DNA from: Isoptericola peretonis
Lineage (GTDB): Bacteria; Actinomycetota; Actinomycetes; Actinomycetales; Cellulomonadaceae
Reading direction: 5' to 3'
Length of the DNA stretch: 64,000 nt
Assembly (NCBI GenBank): GCA_023241745.1
Contig: JALQCY010000003.1
Coordinates: forward strand, 803,560 to 867,559
The translations under genes and the position numbers were made by a program. Each line of letters begins with the position of its first letter. Position 1 is the first letter of the stretch. The notes beneath the pieces are model-generated. The model saw nothing but the letters and a program-made list of their open reading frames with translations. It made no database searches and was not told the DNA's origin. Positions 1-8,715 of this stretch are shown piece by piece.

Positions 1-1
1 G

Positions 2-2179
2 CAGCACCTCGCATGGGTGCAGGAGAGCGAGCCCGAGCTGTTCGCGCGGATCCGGTCGGCCGTCGACGCGGGCCGGTTCGTCCCGGTCGGCGGGATGTGG
101 GTCGAGTCCGACACCATGCTGCTGTCGGGGGAGTCCATGGCGCGCCAGCTCCTGGAGGGGACCACGTGGTTCTCCGACGAGCTCGGGGTGCGCTGCCGCG
201 AGGTGTGGCTGCCCGACTCGTTCGGCTATTCCGCGGCGCTGCCGCAGATCTTCCGCGCCGCCGGGATGCGCCGGTTCCTCTCGCAGAAGATGTCGTGGAA
301 CGACACCAACCGGATGCCGCACCACACGTTCACCTGGGAGGGCATCGACGGCTCGCGCGTGCTCGCGCACTTCCCGCCGGTCGACAACTACAACAGCGAC
401 CTCACCCCGCGCCAGCTCGCGCACGCGGAGGCGAACGTCGCGGACTCCGACACGGTGTCCGCCGAGCTCTCGCTCGCCCCGAGCGGGTGGGGCGACGGCG
501 GGGGCGGGCCGACGCGCGAGCACGCCGAGACCGCGCGGCGCGTGCACGACCTCGCCGGCTCGGCCCGCGTGGCCTGGGGCACACCCGACGACTTCTTCTC
601 CCGGTCGGAGGCGCTCGCCGCCGCCGCGCGGGAGCGGGGCGAGACCGTGCCCGTCTGGGTGGGCGAGATGCCGCTCGAGCTGCACCGCGGCGTGTCGACG
701 TCGCAGCAGCGGCTCAAGGCGGACAACCGGCGGAGCGAGTCGGCGTTGCGCGAGGCCGAGCTGTGGTGCGCGACGGCGACGCGGCGCACCGGGGCCGCCT
801 ACCCGCTCGACGAGCTGCGCGGCCTGTGGCGCACCGTCCTGGTGCACCAGTTCCACGACGTCCTGCCCGGCTCGTCCATCGCCTGGGTGTACCAGGACGC
901 GGCGCGCGACCATGAGCGGGTCCAGCGGCGGTGCGCCGAGCTGGTCGCGGGCGCGCTGGACGTGCTCGCCGGCGTCGGGCCTCAGGACGCACCGACGACC
1001 GGCCGGGGCGAGCTGTGGGCCAACCCGAGCCCCGTCGTCCTCGACGGCGTCGAGCCGCTGTCCGTGGGCCCGCGTCGCCGGGCCGAGCCCCCGTCCGCGC
1101 AGGCGGACGGCGCGACGTGGACCCTCCAGGACGGCGTGCTGCGCGTCGTCGTCGACGGCTCCGGCCACGTGGTCTCGCTCGTCGACCTCGCGACCGGGCG
1201 CGACGCCGTCGCGGCGGCCGGACCGGCCAACGTCGCGCGCCTGTTCCGGGACCTGCCGAACCGCTGGGACGCGTGGGACATCGACGCGCACGCGCACCGC
1301 GTGTCCCGGGACGTCCCCGAGGCCCGCGTCGGGGACGAGGACGGCGCGATCATCGTCGAGCGCGTCCTCGGGCCGGGCGGCAGCACCCTTGTGCAGCGGC
1401 TCGGGCTCGTGGACGGCGCGCTCGAGGTCACCACGGCCGTGGACTGGAACGAGCGTGAGGAGCTCCTGGTGCTGTCGTGGCCGCTCGACGTGCGCGCGCA
1501 CGAGGTCGCGGCCGAGACGCAGTTCGGCCACGTCCGCCGCCCCACACACCGCAACACGAGCTGGCAGTCGGCGCGGTTCGTCGACGTCGCCCACCGCTGG
1601 GTCCACGTCGGGGACGCCGGGTTCGGCGTCGGCATCGCCAACCGCACGACCCAGGGGTACGACGCGGCGAGCGAGGTCCGCCCCGACGGCGGGACCACGA
1701 CGACCGTGAACCTGCACCTGCTGCGGGGGCCGCGGTACCCGGACCCCGGGGCCGACCTCGGCCGGCACACGTTCGTCCACCGCGTGCGCCCGGGGGCCGA
1801 CGTCTCCGACGCCGTCCGGGACGGCTACGCCCTATCGCTCCCGCCGCGCCCGGCGCCGACCGGCGGCGCGGCCGTCGAGCCCCTGGTGCGGGTCGACGGG
1901 CCGGGCCTGCTCGTGGAGTCGGTCAAGCTCGCGCACGACGGGAGCGGGGACCTGGTCGTCCGGCTGTACGAGCCGCACGGCGCGCAGGCAGGCGTCCGGG
2001 TCGCGTTCGACGGGCCCGGGACGGTCGCGCGCGTCGACCTGCTCGAGGAGCCGCTCGGAGACGAGGCCGACGGCTGCCGCCGCTTCGAGGAGTGGTCGCG
2101 GGACGACGCGTGCGGTGCCGCTCTGGTCGTGCGGCCCTTCGGGATCGTCACTCTCCGGGTGAAAGGGGTGGGGGCCTGA
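2..2179 (+). CDS. alpha-mannosidase, GH38, 5' end missing
   Basis: The reading frame is open from base 2, so the gene starts outside the window; about 726 residues are visible of a family usually near 1000. GH38 enzymes hydrolyse alpha-mannosides with retention. The motif WLPDSFGY (bases about 203-226) carries the Asp that serves as nucleophile in this family, and GGMWVESD upstream is also typical. The helical middle domain includes VLVHQFHDVLPGSS, followed by the C-terminal beta domains. No signal peptide can be judged because the N terminus is absent. It is followed by a ROK kinase and a GH125 mannosidase on the same strand, which suggests intracellular breakdown of alpha-mannan or N-glycan fragments. 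The family call is firm; the substrate linkage is not. Confidence 0.93.
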   Translation, partial: QHLAWVQESEPELFARIRSAVDAGRFVPVGGMWVESDTMLLSGESMARQLLEGTTWFSDELGVRCREVWLPDSFGYSAALPQIFRAAGMRRFLSQKMSWNDTNRMPHHTFTWEGIDGSRVLAHFPPVDNYNSDLTPRQLAHAEANVADSDTVSAELSLAPSGWGDGGGGPTREHAETARRVHDLAGSARVAWGTPDDFFSRSEALAAAARERGETVPVWVGEMPLELHRGVSTSQQRLKADNRRSESALREAELWCATATRRTGAAYPLDELRGLWRTVLVHQFHDVLPGSSIAWVYQDAARDHERVQRRCAELVAGALDVLAGVGPQDAPTTGRGELWANPSPVVLDGVEPLSVGPRRRAEPPSAQADGATWTLQDGVLRVVVDGSGHVVSLVDLATGRDAVAAAGPANVARLFRDLPNRWDAWDIDAHAHRVSRDVPEARVGDEDGAIIVERVLGPGGSTLVQRLGLVDGALEVTTAVDWNEREELLVLSWPLDVRAHEVAAETQFGHVRRPTHRNTSWQSARFVDVAHRWVHVGDAGFGVGIANRTTQGYDAASEVRPDGGTTTTVNLHLLRGPRYPDPGADLGRHTFVHRVRPGADVSDAVRDGYALSLPPRPAPTGGAAVEPLVRVDGPGLLVESVKLAHDGSGDLVVRLYEPHGAQAGVRVAFDGPGTVARVDLLEEPLGDEADGCRRFEEWSRDDACGAALVVRPFGIVTLRVKGVGA

Positions 2180-2314
2180 GATGGACCGGCACTTCCCCTG
2201 CAGATGGAGCCGTCTCGCCGACCTCGGGCAACCGCGTGCGCACGTCCCGGGCACTCGCGTCGAGCCGGCAGGGCACCTCGAGGACCCGCGCACAACCCCA
2301 CGAAGGGAATCACC

Positions 2315-3238
2315 ATGACGACGAGGTCGCGACAGAGCGTGCCAGGGACCACGGTCGGTATCGACATGGGCGGCACGATGATCCGCGGAGGATTGGTCGG
2401 CCCCGACGGTTCCCTGCGAGACGTCGTGCGCCGACCGTTGCCCGACGGCCCTGGGGCTCGGCACGCCGCGATGCTCGACCTGGCACGAGACCTCGGGCAG
2501 GGCGCCACCGCCGTCGGCGTCGCCGTCGCCGGTGTGGTCGACGACGGTCGCCTCCTGCTCAGCGCGAACGTGGGTCTCGGAGACATCGACTTGCGTTCCG
2601 CTCTCGTCGAGTCCACGGGACTGCCCTCCGAGGTGATCAACGACGCACAGGCCGCCGCCCTTGCCGAGGTCCACGGGAGCTCGGCGCGAGGCCTCGTCCT
2701 CGTCGTCGCGGTCGGCACCGGGATCGGTGGCGCGGTCGTCCTGGACGGCAAACTCGTCCGAGGGCGCGGCTTCGCCGGCGAGATCGGCCACGTGGTGGTC
2801 CACCGCGGCGGCCTGCCCTGTGGTTGTGGCGCCGCCGGCTGCTGGGAGGGCCTCGCGTCCGGGGAGTCGCTGCGCCGCGCAGCCGAGCGGGTACTGCCGG
2901 GACCGGATCGCACGGTCGACCGCCTCGTCGCCGCCGCCGACTCGGGCGAGCCGGGAGCTGTCGGTGCCTTGATGGAGGCCGCCGAGGCCTTCGCCGATGG
3001 GCTCAATGGCATGTGTGCGGTCCTCGCCCCGCACCGCATCGTGCTCGGGGGCGGCGTGTTCGCCCGAGGTGGCCTCGTTGCCGACGTCTACCGGTCTCAG
3101 GCCGCCACGAGGCGGTGGGTCCGAGGGGCCGAGATCACCATGGCCTCCCGGGGCGACCACGCCGGTCTGCTCGGAGCCGGACTGGCGGCCCGTGATCTCG
3201 TGGCCGGTCCCCCGACGGGCGTCCTCGCCACACTCTGA
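2315..3238 (+). CDS. ROK-family sugar kinase
   Basis: This 307-residue protein probably phosphorylates a hexose (glucose, mannose or fructose) in the cytoplasm. The N terminus has the phosphate-binding GIDMGGTMIRGG motif, the middle has INDAQAAALAE with the catalytic Asp, and the ROK zinc signature is intact as GEIGHVVVH followed by CGCGAAGCWEG. The frame is open further upstream, but ATG 2315 is preferred because GAAGGGAA sits at Shine-Dalgarno distance and the ROK fold begins about 13 residues later. Its position between two alpha-mannosidases suggests mannokinase activity, which is inference. Third-position GC looks lower here than in most of the window. Confidence 0.9.
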   Translation: MTTRSRQSVPGTTVGIDMGGTMIRGGLVGPDGSLRDVVRRPLPDGPGARHAAMLDLARDLGQGATAVGVAVAGVVDDGRLLLSANVGLGDIDLRSALVESTGLPSEVINDAQAAALAEVHGSSARGLVLVVAVGTGIGGAVVLDGKLVRGRGFAGEIGHVVVHRGGLPCGCGAAGCWEGLASGESLRRAAERVLPGPDRTVDRLVAAADSGEPGAVGALMEAAEAFADGLNGMCAVLAPHRIVLGGGVFARGGLVADVYRSQAATRRWVRGAEITMASRGDHAGLLGAGLAARDLVAGPPTGVLATL

Positions 3239-3253
3239 CCAGAAAGACGCACC

Positions 3254-4558
3254 ATGGCTCAGCACCTGACTCAACGTCTCGCTCCGGCGATCGATACGAC
3301 GCTGCGCACAGCGGCCGAACGCGTACAAAGGGTCGCCGGCGAGCGCATCGGCACGATGGTCGACGATGCGCTGCGGCGCACCCTCACCGACACCATGACC
3401 GTCGGAGCGGACGGCAGCACGTTCGTCATCACGGGCGACATTCCCGCGATGTGGCTGCGGGACTCGACGGTCCAGCTCACGCCATACCTGAGATTCCTCG
3501 CAGACTGTCCACCGCTGGCTTCCCTCGTGGCCGGTGTCGTGCGGCGCCAGTTCGCGTGCCTGGACCACGACTCGTACGCCAACGCGTTCAACGATGGCCC
3601 CACCGGGGCACGTTACGACCCGGACGACATCTGCGACGACCCTCACGTGTGGGAACGGAAGTACGAGGTCGACAGCCTGGCGTACCCGGTGACACTCGCG
3701 CATCGTCTCTGGCGCGCCGACCCGGGCCAGGGGGCGCGAATCTTCGACGAGCGCGCCCACCGGGTCCTCCGGGTGGTCGTCGACCAACTGCGTACCGAGC
3801 AACGACACGACAGCTCGACCTACCGCTTCGCCCGCGACACCACGAATCCCACGGAGACGCTCGCACGTGGCGGTCGAGGTACACCCGTCGGATTCACCGG
3901 GATGACATGGAGCGCGTTCCGCCCGTCGGACGACGCATGCACGTATGGCTATAACGTGCCGGCCAACCTGTTCGCCGCGCAGGCGCTCCTCGACCTGGCG
4001 GCGATCGCGGACGAGGTCTATTTCGACGCCGTGCTCGCGCACGACGCGCGCATCCTCTCCCGCGAGCTGGTCGACGGCGTTGCGACGCACGGGGTCGTGA
4101 CATCTCCCGGTGACGAAGAGCAGATCTATGCCTACGAGGTCGACGGTCTCGGCGGCGTCCTTTGCATGGACGACGCCAACACCCCGTCGCTCCTGTCACT
4201 TCCTCTCATCGCACCGGACGTGATCGACGAGGAGATTTGGCAGGCGACGCGCAAGTTCGTTCTCAGCCCTGCCAATCCGTACTTCTTCACCGGGAGTCTC
4301 GTGAGCGGCATCGGTAGCCCGCACACGGAGCGAGGCTATGTCTGGCCGATCGCCCTCGCCGTCGAAGGGCTGACCGGCACGCCCGATGACCGCAGACGCC
4401 TGCTCGAGTCGATAGCAGGGGCGGACGGCGGCACGGGGCAGGTCCACGAGAGCTTCGATGCCTCCGACCCGACGCAGTACTCACGACCCTGGTTCTCTTG
4501 GGCCGACTCGATGTTCTGTGAACTCGCGTTCGCCGTGGTCGACGACGCCTCGTCCTGA
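3254..4558 (+). CDS. exo-alpha-mannosidase, GH125
   Basis: This 434-residue protein matches the GH125 metal-independent exo-alpha-1,6-mannosidases over its whole length. Diagnostic blocks are GDIPAMWLRDSTVQ near residue 60, ACLDHDSYANAFND, WERKYEVDSLAYP, and MTWSAFRPSDDACTYGYNVP. There is no signal peptide, so it should act in the cytoplasm on imported manno-oligosaccharides, complementing the GH38 enzyme upstream. The start lies 15 bases after the ROK stop, with AGAAAGA as ribosome site, implying one operon. Codon choice is visibly less GC-extreme than in the later polysaccharide genes, hinting at separate ancestry of the ROK-GH125 pair. Confidence 0.93.
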   Translation: MAQHLTQRLAPAIDTTLRTAAERVQRVAGERIGTMVDDALRRTLTDTMTVGADGSTFVITGDIPAMWLRDSTVQLTPYLRFLADCPPLASLVAGVVRRQFACLDHDSYANAFNDGPTGARYDPDDICDDPHVWERKYEVDSLAYPVTLAHRLWRADPGQGARIFDERAHRVLRVVVDQLRTEQRHDSSTYRFARDTTNPTETLARGGRGTPVGFTGMTWSAFRPSDDACTYGYNVPANLFAAQALLDLAAIADEVYFDAVLAHDARILSRELVDGVATHGVVTSPGDEEQIYAYEVDGLGGVLCMDDANTPSLLSLPLIAPDVIDEEIWQATRKFVLSPANPYFFTGSLVSGIGSPHTERGYVWPIALAVEGLTGTPDDRRRLLESIAGADGGTGQVHESFDASDPTQYSRPWFSWADSMFCELAFAVVDDASS

Positions 4559-4612
4559 GCCGGGATGCACCGGCGGCCAGTCGCGCGTCATCGGCGTGAT
4601 CGAAGTCCCGTG

Positions 4613-4812
4613 ATTACGGTGCGGACCTCGCCTCGCCAGCACACGGGCTACCGGGACCTGCTCGGACCCGGCGTGGGCTGGGACGAGCTGGACCGCTTCG
4701 CGTTCTACGACGCCGCCCGGTCGGACGACGTCGCGGTGCTCGTCGCGACGGGGACCAGCGCGTGTACGCCAACCTGCTGCTCACGCTCGGGGTCCGCGTG
4801 CCGGAGGAGTAG
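4613..4812 (+). pseudogene. RbsD/FucU (L-fucose mutarotase-like) C-terminal remnant
   Basis: Read with one frame change, this stretch gives DRFAFYDAARSDDVAVLVATG and then DQRVYANLLLTLGVRVPEE before TAG at 4810-4812. This is the closing pattern of RbsD/FucU mutarotases (RFAFY, ATGE, YGN, LLxKGV). The break is at the G run 4750-4753, where one extra G would restore the frame. Only about 60 of the usual 140 residues remain, so the gene is both truncated and frameshifted. FucU interconverts fucose anomers, which is notable because a possible fucose oxidation route lies further along. Family assignment is by motif reading only. Confidence 0.55.
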
Positions 4813-4859
4813 TGCGTCGATCCCGGAGGCCGCCCCGGCGATCCTGCGCGGTGCGTCGA

Positions 4860-4970
4860 TCAGGTCGGGGGGCGGAGTGCGACCTTGATCGCGCGGCGTC
4901 GGTCCATGTCGTCGTAGGCGCTGCGGGATGTACTTCCGCGGGCTGCCCCGTGCGAGCTTGGCGACGGCTG
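4860..4970 (-). pseudogene. gene tail, possibly zinc-dependent alcohol dehydrogenase
   Basis: On the minus strand a short stretch reads SAYDDMDRRRAIKVALRP and ends at a TGA at 4862-4860. The pattern A-Y/F, D-R, IKV-L-P resembles the extreme C terminus of medium-chain zinc-dependent sugar-alcohol dehydrogenases. Nothing upstream continues the similarity. I regard it as a decayed tail, with the family identity only a guess. Confidence 0.25.
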
Positions 4971-5028
4971 GCGTCCCACGCTGCTCGCACCGCTGACCGC
5001 CACGGTGCTCGCCGTCGTCCTGCTGGGC

Positions 5029-5168
5029 TCACCTGGGCCGGGGCGGCGCCTTCGGGATCCAGCGCAGGGCAATCATGCCGAGCCCCGCGCACAGCAGTGG
5101 GGCGATGCCCACAGCGACGTGGATGCCGGTGAGGAACGTCGCCTGGGCCTCGTCGACCACATTGGTCG
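5029..5168 (-). pseudogene. MFS drug-exporter C-terminal remnant
   Basis: The minus strand encodes about 43 residues, starting near VVDEAQATFLTGIHVAVG and running through one hydrophobic segment (APLLCAGLGMIAL) to RWIPKAPPRPR and a stop at 5031-5029. This is the usual ending of EmrB/QacA-type major facilitator exporters: FLxGxHxA, a last transmembrane helix, then a basic proline-rich tail. The remaining 400 or so residues are absent; the LacI gene abuts directly. It is the third gene tail in about 600 bases. Confidence 0.5.
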
Positions 5169-5173
5169 CCGGT

Positions 5174-6229
5174 TCACGACGTGCGGTGCGTGGGGCGCGC
5201 GTCGCCGGGTCCGAGGATGCGCCAGGGGACGGGTTCGACGGAAGCCCCGGGGTGGAGCGCGGCTCGAGCACAGAGCCGGCCCTGCTCGCGGAGCGGGTTG
5301 GTGACGGTGATGATCTGGGCCGAGAGCGCTTCGGCCGAGGCGTCCCAACCGGCGAGCAGCGCGGTCCGGCCGAGGTGGTCCAGCGCGGACCGTGCCCCGA
5401 GGGCGAGCTCGTCGCTCATGGCGAGGACGACGGGGGACGCGCCGAGGGGGACGCGCTGGAGCAGGTCGCGCATCGCGGTGTCCGCCTCGGCGCGTCGGTT
5501 GCGACCGACCACGGCGACGGGTGTCGTGCCCCAGTCGCGCCCTGTACTGGTGACGGCGTCGGCGTACCCGGCCAGCCGCGCTCGGGTGACGGGGAACGCG
5601 ACCGGGCGATCCGACAGCGCACCGCCGTCCGTGATGGCGGGGATCCGCCGCTTGTCGAGGGGGAAGCTGATGACGACCGGGAAGCTCCCGTGGTCGAGAG
5701 CTGTCCCGGCGAGCGCACGTGCGGCGGCGCGCTCGTCCTGACCGATTCGGGTGATGCCGGCCGACTCCGGTCCGCCCTGGATGCTCGCGGGCCGCCCGCT
5801 GCGGGCGACCGAGTCGAGCACGGGGTCGTCGTCGGTGGTGGTCCACAGGACGTAGGCGTCGACTGCGGCGGCCAGGACGCGGTCGGTGTCCGAAGCGTCG
5901 CCGTGCGTGGGGATCAGCACCATCCCCATGCCTTCCTCGACGCAGACGTCGGCCACACCGGCGAGGAACGTCGTGGCTTGGGGGTCGTCGAAGGCGTACG
6001 ACAGGTGCTCGCCGAGCACGACGCCGATCTGTCCGGTGCGCCCCGAACGCAGTGCCCGTGCCGTGGAGTCGGGCCGGTAGCCCAGTCGTTCCGCCGCAGC
6101 CAGCACCTTTGCCCTCGTCGTCTCCGCGACCCGCTCGGGCCGATTGAAGGTGTAGGACACGGTCATGGCCCCGACCCCGGCCTCGGCCGCGACGTCCTTG
6201 ACGGTCGGTCGCCTTCGAGAGGTTGGCAT
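5174..6229 (-). CDS. LacI-family transcriptional regulator
   Basis: This is a 351-residue DNA-binding repressor. The helix-turn-helix is at the N terminus (VKDVAAEAGVGAMTVSYTFN), with the hinge helix ALRSGRTGQIGVV at about residue 58, and the periplasmic-binding-like effector domain follows. It is divergent from an MFS transporter, and a near-perfect palindrome centred on GTAACGTTAC lies between them, so it very likely controls that exporter and itself. The C terminus runs into the region of gene remnants and is slightly unusual in sequence (GPGDARPTHRTS), so the last 15 residues may be of recent origin. The effector is unknown. Confidence 0.9.
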   Translation of the reverse strand: MPTSRRRPTVKDVAAEAGVGAMTVSYTFNRPERVAETTRAKVLAAAERLGYRPDSTARALRSGRTGQIGVVLGEHLSYAFDDPQATTFLAGVADVCVEEGMGMVLIPTHGDASDTDRVLAAAVDAYVLWTTTDDDPVLDSVARSGRPASIQGGPESAGITRIGQDERAAARALAGTALDHGSFPVVISFPLDKRRIPAITDGGALSDRPVAFPVTRARLAGYADAVTSTGRDWGTTPVAVVGRNRRAEADTAMRDLLQRVPLGASPVVLAMSDELALGARSALDHLGRTALLAGWDASAEALSAQIITVTNPLREQGRLCARAALHPGASVEPVPWRILGPGDARPTHRTS

Positions 6230-6241
6230 GCCTCCAGTCTA

Positions 6242-6257
6242 TGCGTAACGTTACACA
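6242..6257. promoter_or_regulatory. LacI-type operator between regulator and MFS gene
   Basis: TGCGTAACGTTACACA contains the perfect 10-bp palindrome GTAACGTTAC (6245-6254) and is 14/16 symmetric. A central CG in an A/T-containing palindrome is typical of LacI-family operators. It sits between the divergent start codons and immediately before the MFS start. Confidence 0.7.
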
Positions 6258-6264
6258 TGTGTCC

Positions 6265-7476
6265 ATGCCCAGCCCGCACGCTCTCCCTCGTCGACGGGCG
6301 CGGTCCGCGCTCGCACCAGCTGCGTACGCCGCGTTCGGAGCCTTCGGCGTCTTCTGGGGCGCCTGGGGTGCCGCTCTCCCGGCGATCCGGGCACAGGCCG
6401 GCCTGAGCGAGGGCCAGCTCGGTACGGCGCTGCTGTTCGTCGGCGTCGGCGCTCTGCCCGCGATGTCCGTCACCGGAAGGCTGCTCGACCGCCTCGGGCT
6501 GAGGACCACCGGCGTCCTGCTGGCGCTGCTGGGCGGCGCCGGCGTCGCCGTCGGGCTCTGGGCGCGTGACGGCGTCTCGGCGATCGCGTGCATCCTCGTC
6601 GTCGGCGCTGCCTCCGGGGCGGCCGACGTCGCGATCAACACGCTCGCCGGACACGCAGAGCATCACGACGGACAGCCTGTGCTCACCCGCGCCCACGGCG
6701 CCTTCTCCCTCGCGGTGGTCGCCTCCAGCCTCGGCACCGGAGCACTCCTCTCCCGAGCGCTGACGCTGCCGGTGGTCCTCGCCGTGGTCGCTCTCGCCGT
6801 CGTGGTGCTCGCCGGCGCAGCCGGGATCCTCACCGGTCCCCCGCGCAGCGTGCCTGCCGCGGGGGCCGCTGACTCGACCGGTGCCGTGCGGCCGCGCGCG
6901 CTCGGGGCGCGGGCCGTCGTCGCTCTCGTCGTGCTCGGCTCGGTCGGTGCGCTGGCCCTCGCGACCGAGAATGCCCACCAGAGCTGGGGAGCGGTCCTGC
7001 TCACCGACGTGTTCGCGGCCTCGCCGGGCATGGCCGCGCTCGCCCCGGCGGCCTTCGCCGGCGCTGCCGCGCTCGCCCGCCTGACCTTGGCCCCGCTCTC
7101 ACGGAGCCACCCGGTCGCGCTGCTGCTGCTCGGCGGCACGGTCGCCGGCGGCGGGAGCGTCCTGCTCGCCCTCGCACCCGGCATCCCTGCCGCCCTGGCG
7201 GGGCTGGCCATCGCCGCCGCCGGGACCGCGACGCTGTTCCCCACCCTGCTCAGCCACAGCCTGCGCGAGGTCGCCCCCCATCAACGCGGTCGCGCCACCT
7301 CGACCATCACGGCCACCGCCTACCTCGGCTTCCTCCTCGGGCCGGCGTACGTCGGCCTTGTCGCCGGGGCCGTCGATCTCCGTGCCGCCATCCTCGGCGT
7401 GGCAGCCGTCGCGCTCGTCTTCGTCGCCACGGCTGCTCCGGCCAGCCGGTGGGGACGCCGCACGCTCGACCGGTGA
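6265..7476 (+). CDS. MFS transporter
   Basis: This 403-residue integral membrane protein has about 12 hydrophobic helices and a FucP/YbjJ-like layout, beginning GAFGVFWGAWGAALPAIRAQ and with SEGQLGTALLFVGVGALPAM typical of that branch. Members move sugars or drugs by proton coupling. An in-frame TTG (6223) would lie inside the LacI gene and ATG 6241 would overlap the operator; ATG 6265, or GTG 6259, just after the palindrome is preferred. No Shine-Dalgarno sequence is visible, suggesting a leaderless transcript. The substrate cannot be read from sequence. Confidence 0.85.
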   Translation: MPSPHALPRRRARSALAPAAYAAFGAFGVFWGAWGAALPAIRAQAGLSEGQLGTALLFVGVGALPAMSVTGRLLDRLGLRTTGVLLALLGGAGVAVGLWARDGVSAIACILVVGAASGAADVAINTLAGHAEHHDGQPVLTRAHGAFSLAVVASSLGTGALLSRALTLPVVLAVVALAVVVLAGAAGILTGPPRSVPAAGAADSTGAVRPRALGARAVVALVVLGSVGALALATENAHQSWGAVLLTDVFAASPGMAALAPAAFAGAAALARLTLAPLSRSHPVALLLLGGTVAGGGSVLLALAPGIPAALAGLAIAAAGTATLFPTLLSHSLREVAPHQRGRATSTITATAYLGFLLGPAYVGLVAGAVDLRAAILGVAAVALVFVATAAPASRWGRRTLDR

Positions 7477-7493
7477 CTCCGGCCGATCCGGAG
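7477..7493. terminator. short hairpin between convergent genes
   Basis: CTCCGG-ccgat-CCGGAG forms a 6-bp perfect stem right after the MFS stop codon. It could end transcription from both sides. There is no T tract, as is usual in this GC range. Confidence 0.45.
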
Positions 7494-7511
7494 AGTCCAG
7501 CGAGCATGCAT

Positions 7512-8078
7512 TCAGTGCCTGGTCTCGTACCTGGTCAGGAGTGCGCCGCCGGGGAACGTCCGGGTCTCCGTCAGGTTCAGGTTCACCCAGCTGTCCAGAG
7601 CCGGGAAGCACGGCGTGCCACCGCCTACCAGGACCGGGTGGGTGACGATCGCGTACTCGTCGATCAGCCCGGCCCTCATGGCCGCCGCGGCGAGGGTGGC
7701 GCCGCCGACGTCCAGGGGGCCGCCGTCCTCGGCCTTGAGCCGGGCGATCTCGGTGGCGGCGTCGCCGGTGGTGACCAGGCGGGCGTTCCAGTCGACCGCG
7801 ATGGCCGTCGAGGAGAACACCACCTTCGGCACGTCCCGCCAGCGGCCGGCGAACTCGATCTGCGCCGGTGTGGCACCAGGCCGCTGGTCGGCGGTCGGCC
7901 AGGCGGAACTCATCGTCTCCCACAGCCTGCGCCCGTACAGCGTCAGGCCCGTCGTCTCGACCCGGTCGGACCACCACTGGAACAGCTCGTCGCTCGGAAC
8001 GCCCCAGCCGATGTCGTCGCCGGGCGCCGCGATGTAGCCGTCCAGGCTCAGGTTCATGCCGAAGGTCAGTTTTCGCAT
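7512..8078 (-). CDS. dihydrofolate reductase family (RibD C-terminal) protein
   Basis: This 188-residue protein starts MRKLTFGMNLSLDGYIAAPG, the hallmark opening of the RibD_C/DHFR-like superfamily of NADPH-dependent reductases. The central VGGATLAAAAMRAGLIDEY and later HPVLVGGGTPCFP match the cofactor-binding core. Such stand-alone proteins are common in actinobacteria and rarely have a known substrate; true folate or riboflavin function is unlikely. ATG 8078 is the only sensible start. A second, divergent family member lies at 47407-47970. Confidence 0.85.
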   Translation of the reverse strand: MRKLTFGMNLSLDGYIAAPGDDIGWGVPSDELFQWWSDRVETTGLTLYGRRLWETMSSAWPTADQRPGATPAQIEFAGRWRDVPKVVFSSTAIAVDWNARLVTTGDAATEIARLKAEDGGPLDVGGATLAAAAMRAGLIDEYAIVTHPVLVGGGTPCFPALDSWVNLNLTETRTFPGGALLTRYETRH

Positions 8079-8121
8079 GGTGTCAGGCCTCTCATCAGTG
8101 GGTGTTCGGGCGGTTCACAGA

Positions 8122-8715
8122 TCAGCGAAGGACTGCGAGGGCGATGCAGCCCAGGCCGAGCAGGACGTCGAAGTAGAGGCACGCCTCCGCCATCGACCGC
8201 GGCACGACCTCGTTGCGCCGGTGATGGATGACGTCCCACACGGCGTGGCCGGCGAGTGCCAGCCCGGCGACCCACAGCCCGACGCGGGGGTCGATAGCGA
8301 GTGCCGTCACGGCGACGGCTCCGAAGCCGAGAAGCGCGGTCGCCTGGGTGAGCGTCGGACGTGCCGCCCCGCGGGCCACGCCGATCCACAAGAGCGCCAG
8401 CGCCGTGATCCCCACGCCCGCCCACCAGGCGAGCCCCACGAGCTCGCTCGCGAGCACGACGAGCGAGGCGGCGAGGATGCTTACCCACGCGATCCAGGGC
8501 CGCCCGAAGGCCGCCGCGGCCAGGTAGCACAGCGCGGCGGCGCTCACACCGATGGCCAGGGTGGTGCGGTCGGCCGCACCGGTCGAGAGCAGCAGGACGG
8601 CGACGGCCACCCCCAGGGCGGCCGGCCAGCGGCTCAGGAGGTTGCGCGCGGCCGTGGCCGGCTCTGTCGTCGCGCCGGCTCCGGCGCTCGGACGGGCGGT
8701 GTGGTGCGTGCTCAT
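8122..8715 (-). CDS. multi-spanning membrane protein of unknown function
   Basis: This 197-residue protein has about six hydrophobic helices, the first at AALGVAVAVLLLSTGA. Charged residues cluster near the C terminus in GHAVWDVIHHRRNEVVPRS, followed by a last helix. The HxxxDxxHH arrangement may be functional, perhaps metal-binding, but I do not recognise the family. ATG 8715 is chosen over an upstream extension because GAGAGGGG stands at the right distance and the added N terminus would be low-complexity. It is divergent from the GlxA-type regulator. Confidence 0.7.
   Translation of the reverse strand: MSTHHTARPSAGAGATTEPATAARNLLSRWPAALGVAVAVLLLSTGAADRTTLAIGVSAAALCYLAAAAFGRPWIAWVSILAASLVVLASELVGLAWWAGVGITALALLWIGVARGAARPTLTQATALLGFGAVAVTALAIDPRVGLWVAGLALAGHAVWDVIHHRRNEVVPRSMAEACLYFDVLLGLGCIALAVLR

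Noticed and set aside
1832-4090. Long minus-strand open frame across the mannosidase block
   Set aside because: It runs antisense to three recognisable genes and has no domain or ribosome site; a GC artefact.
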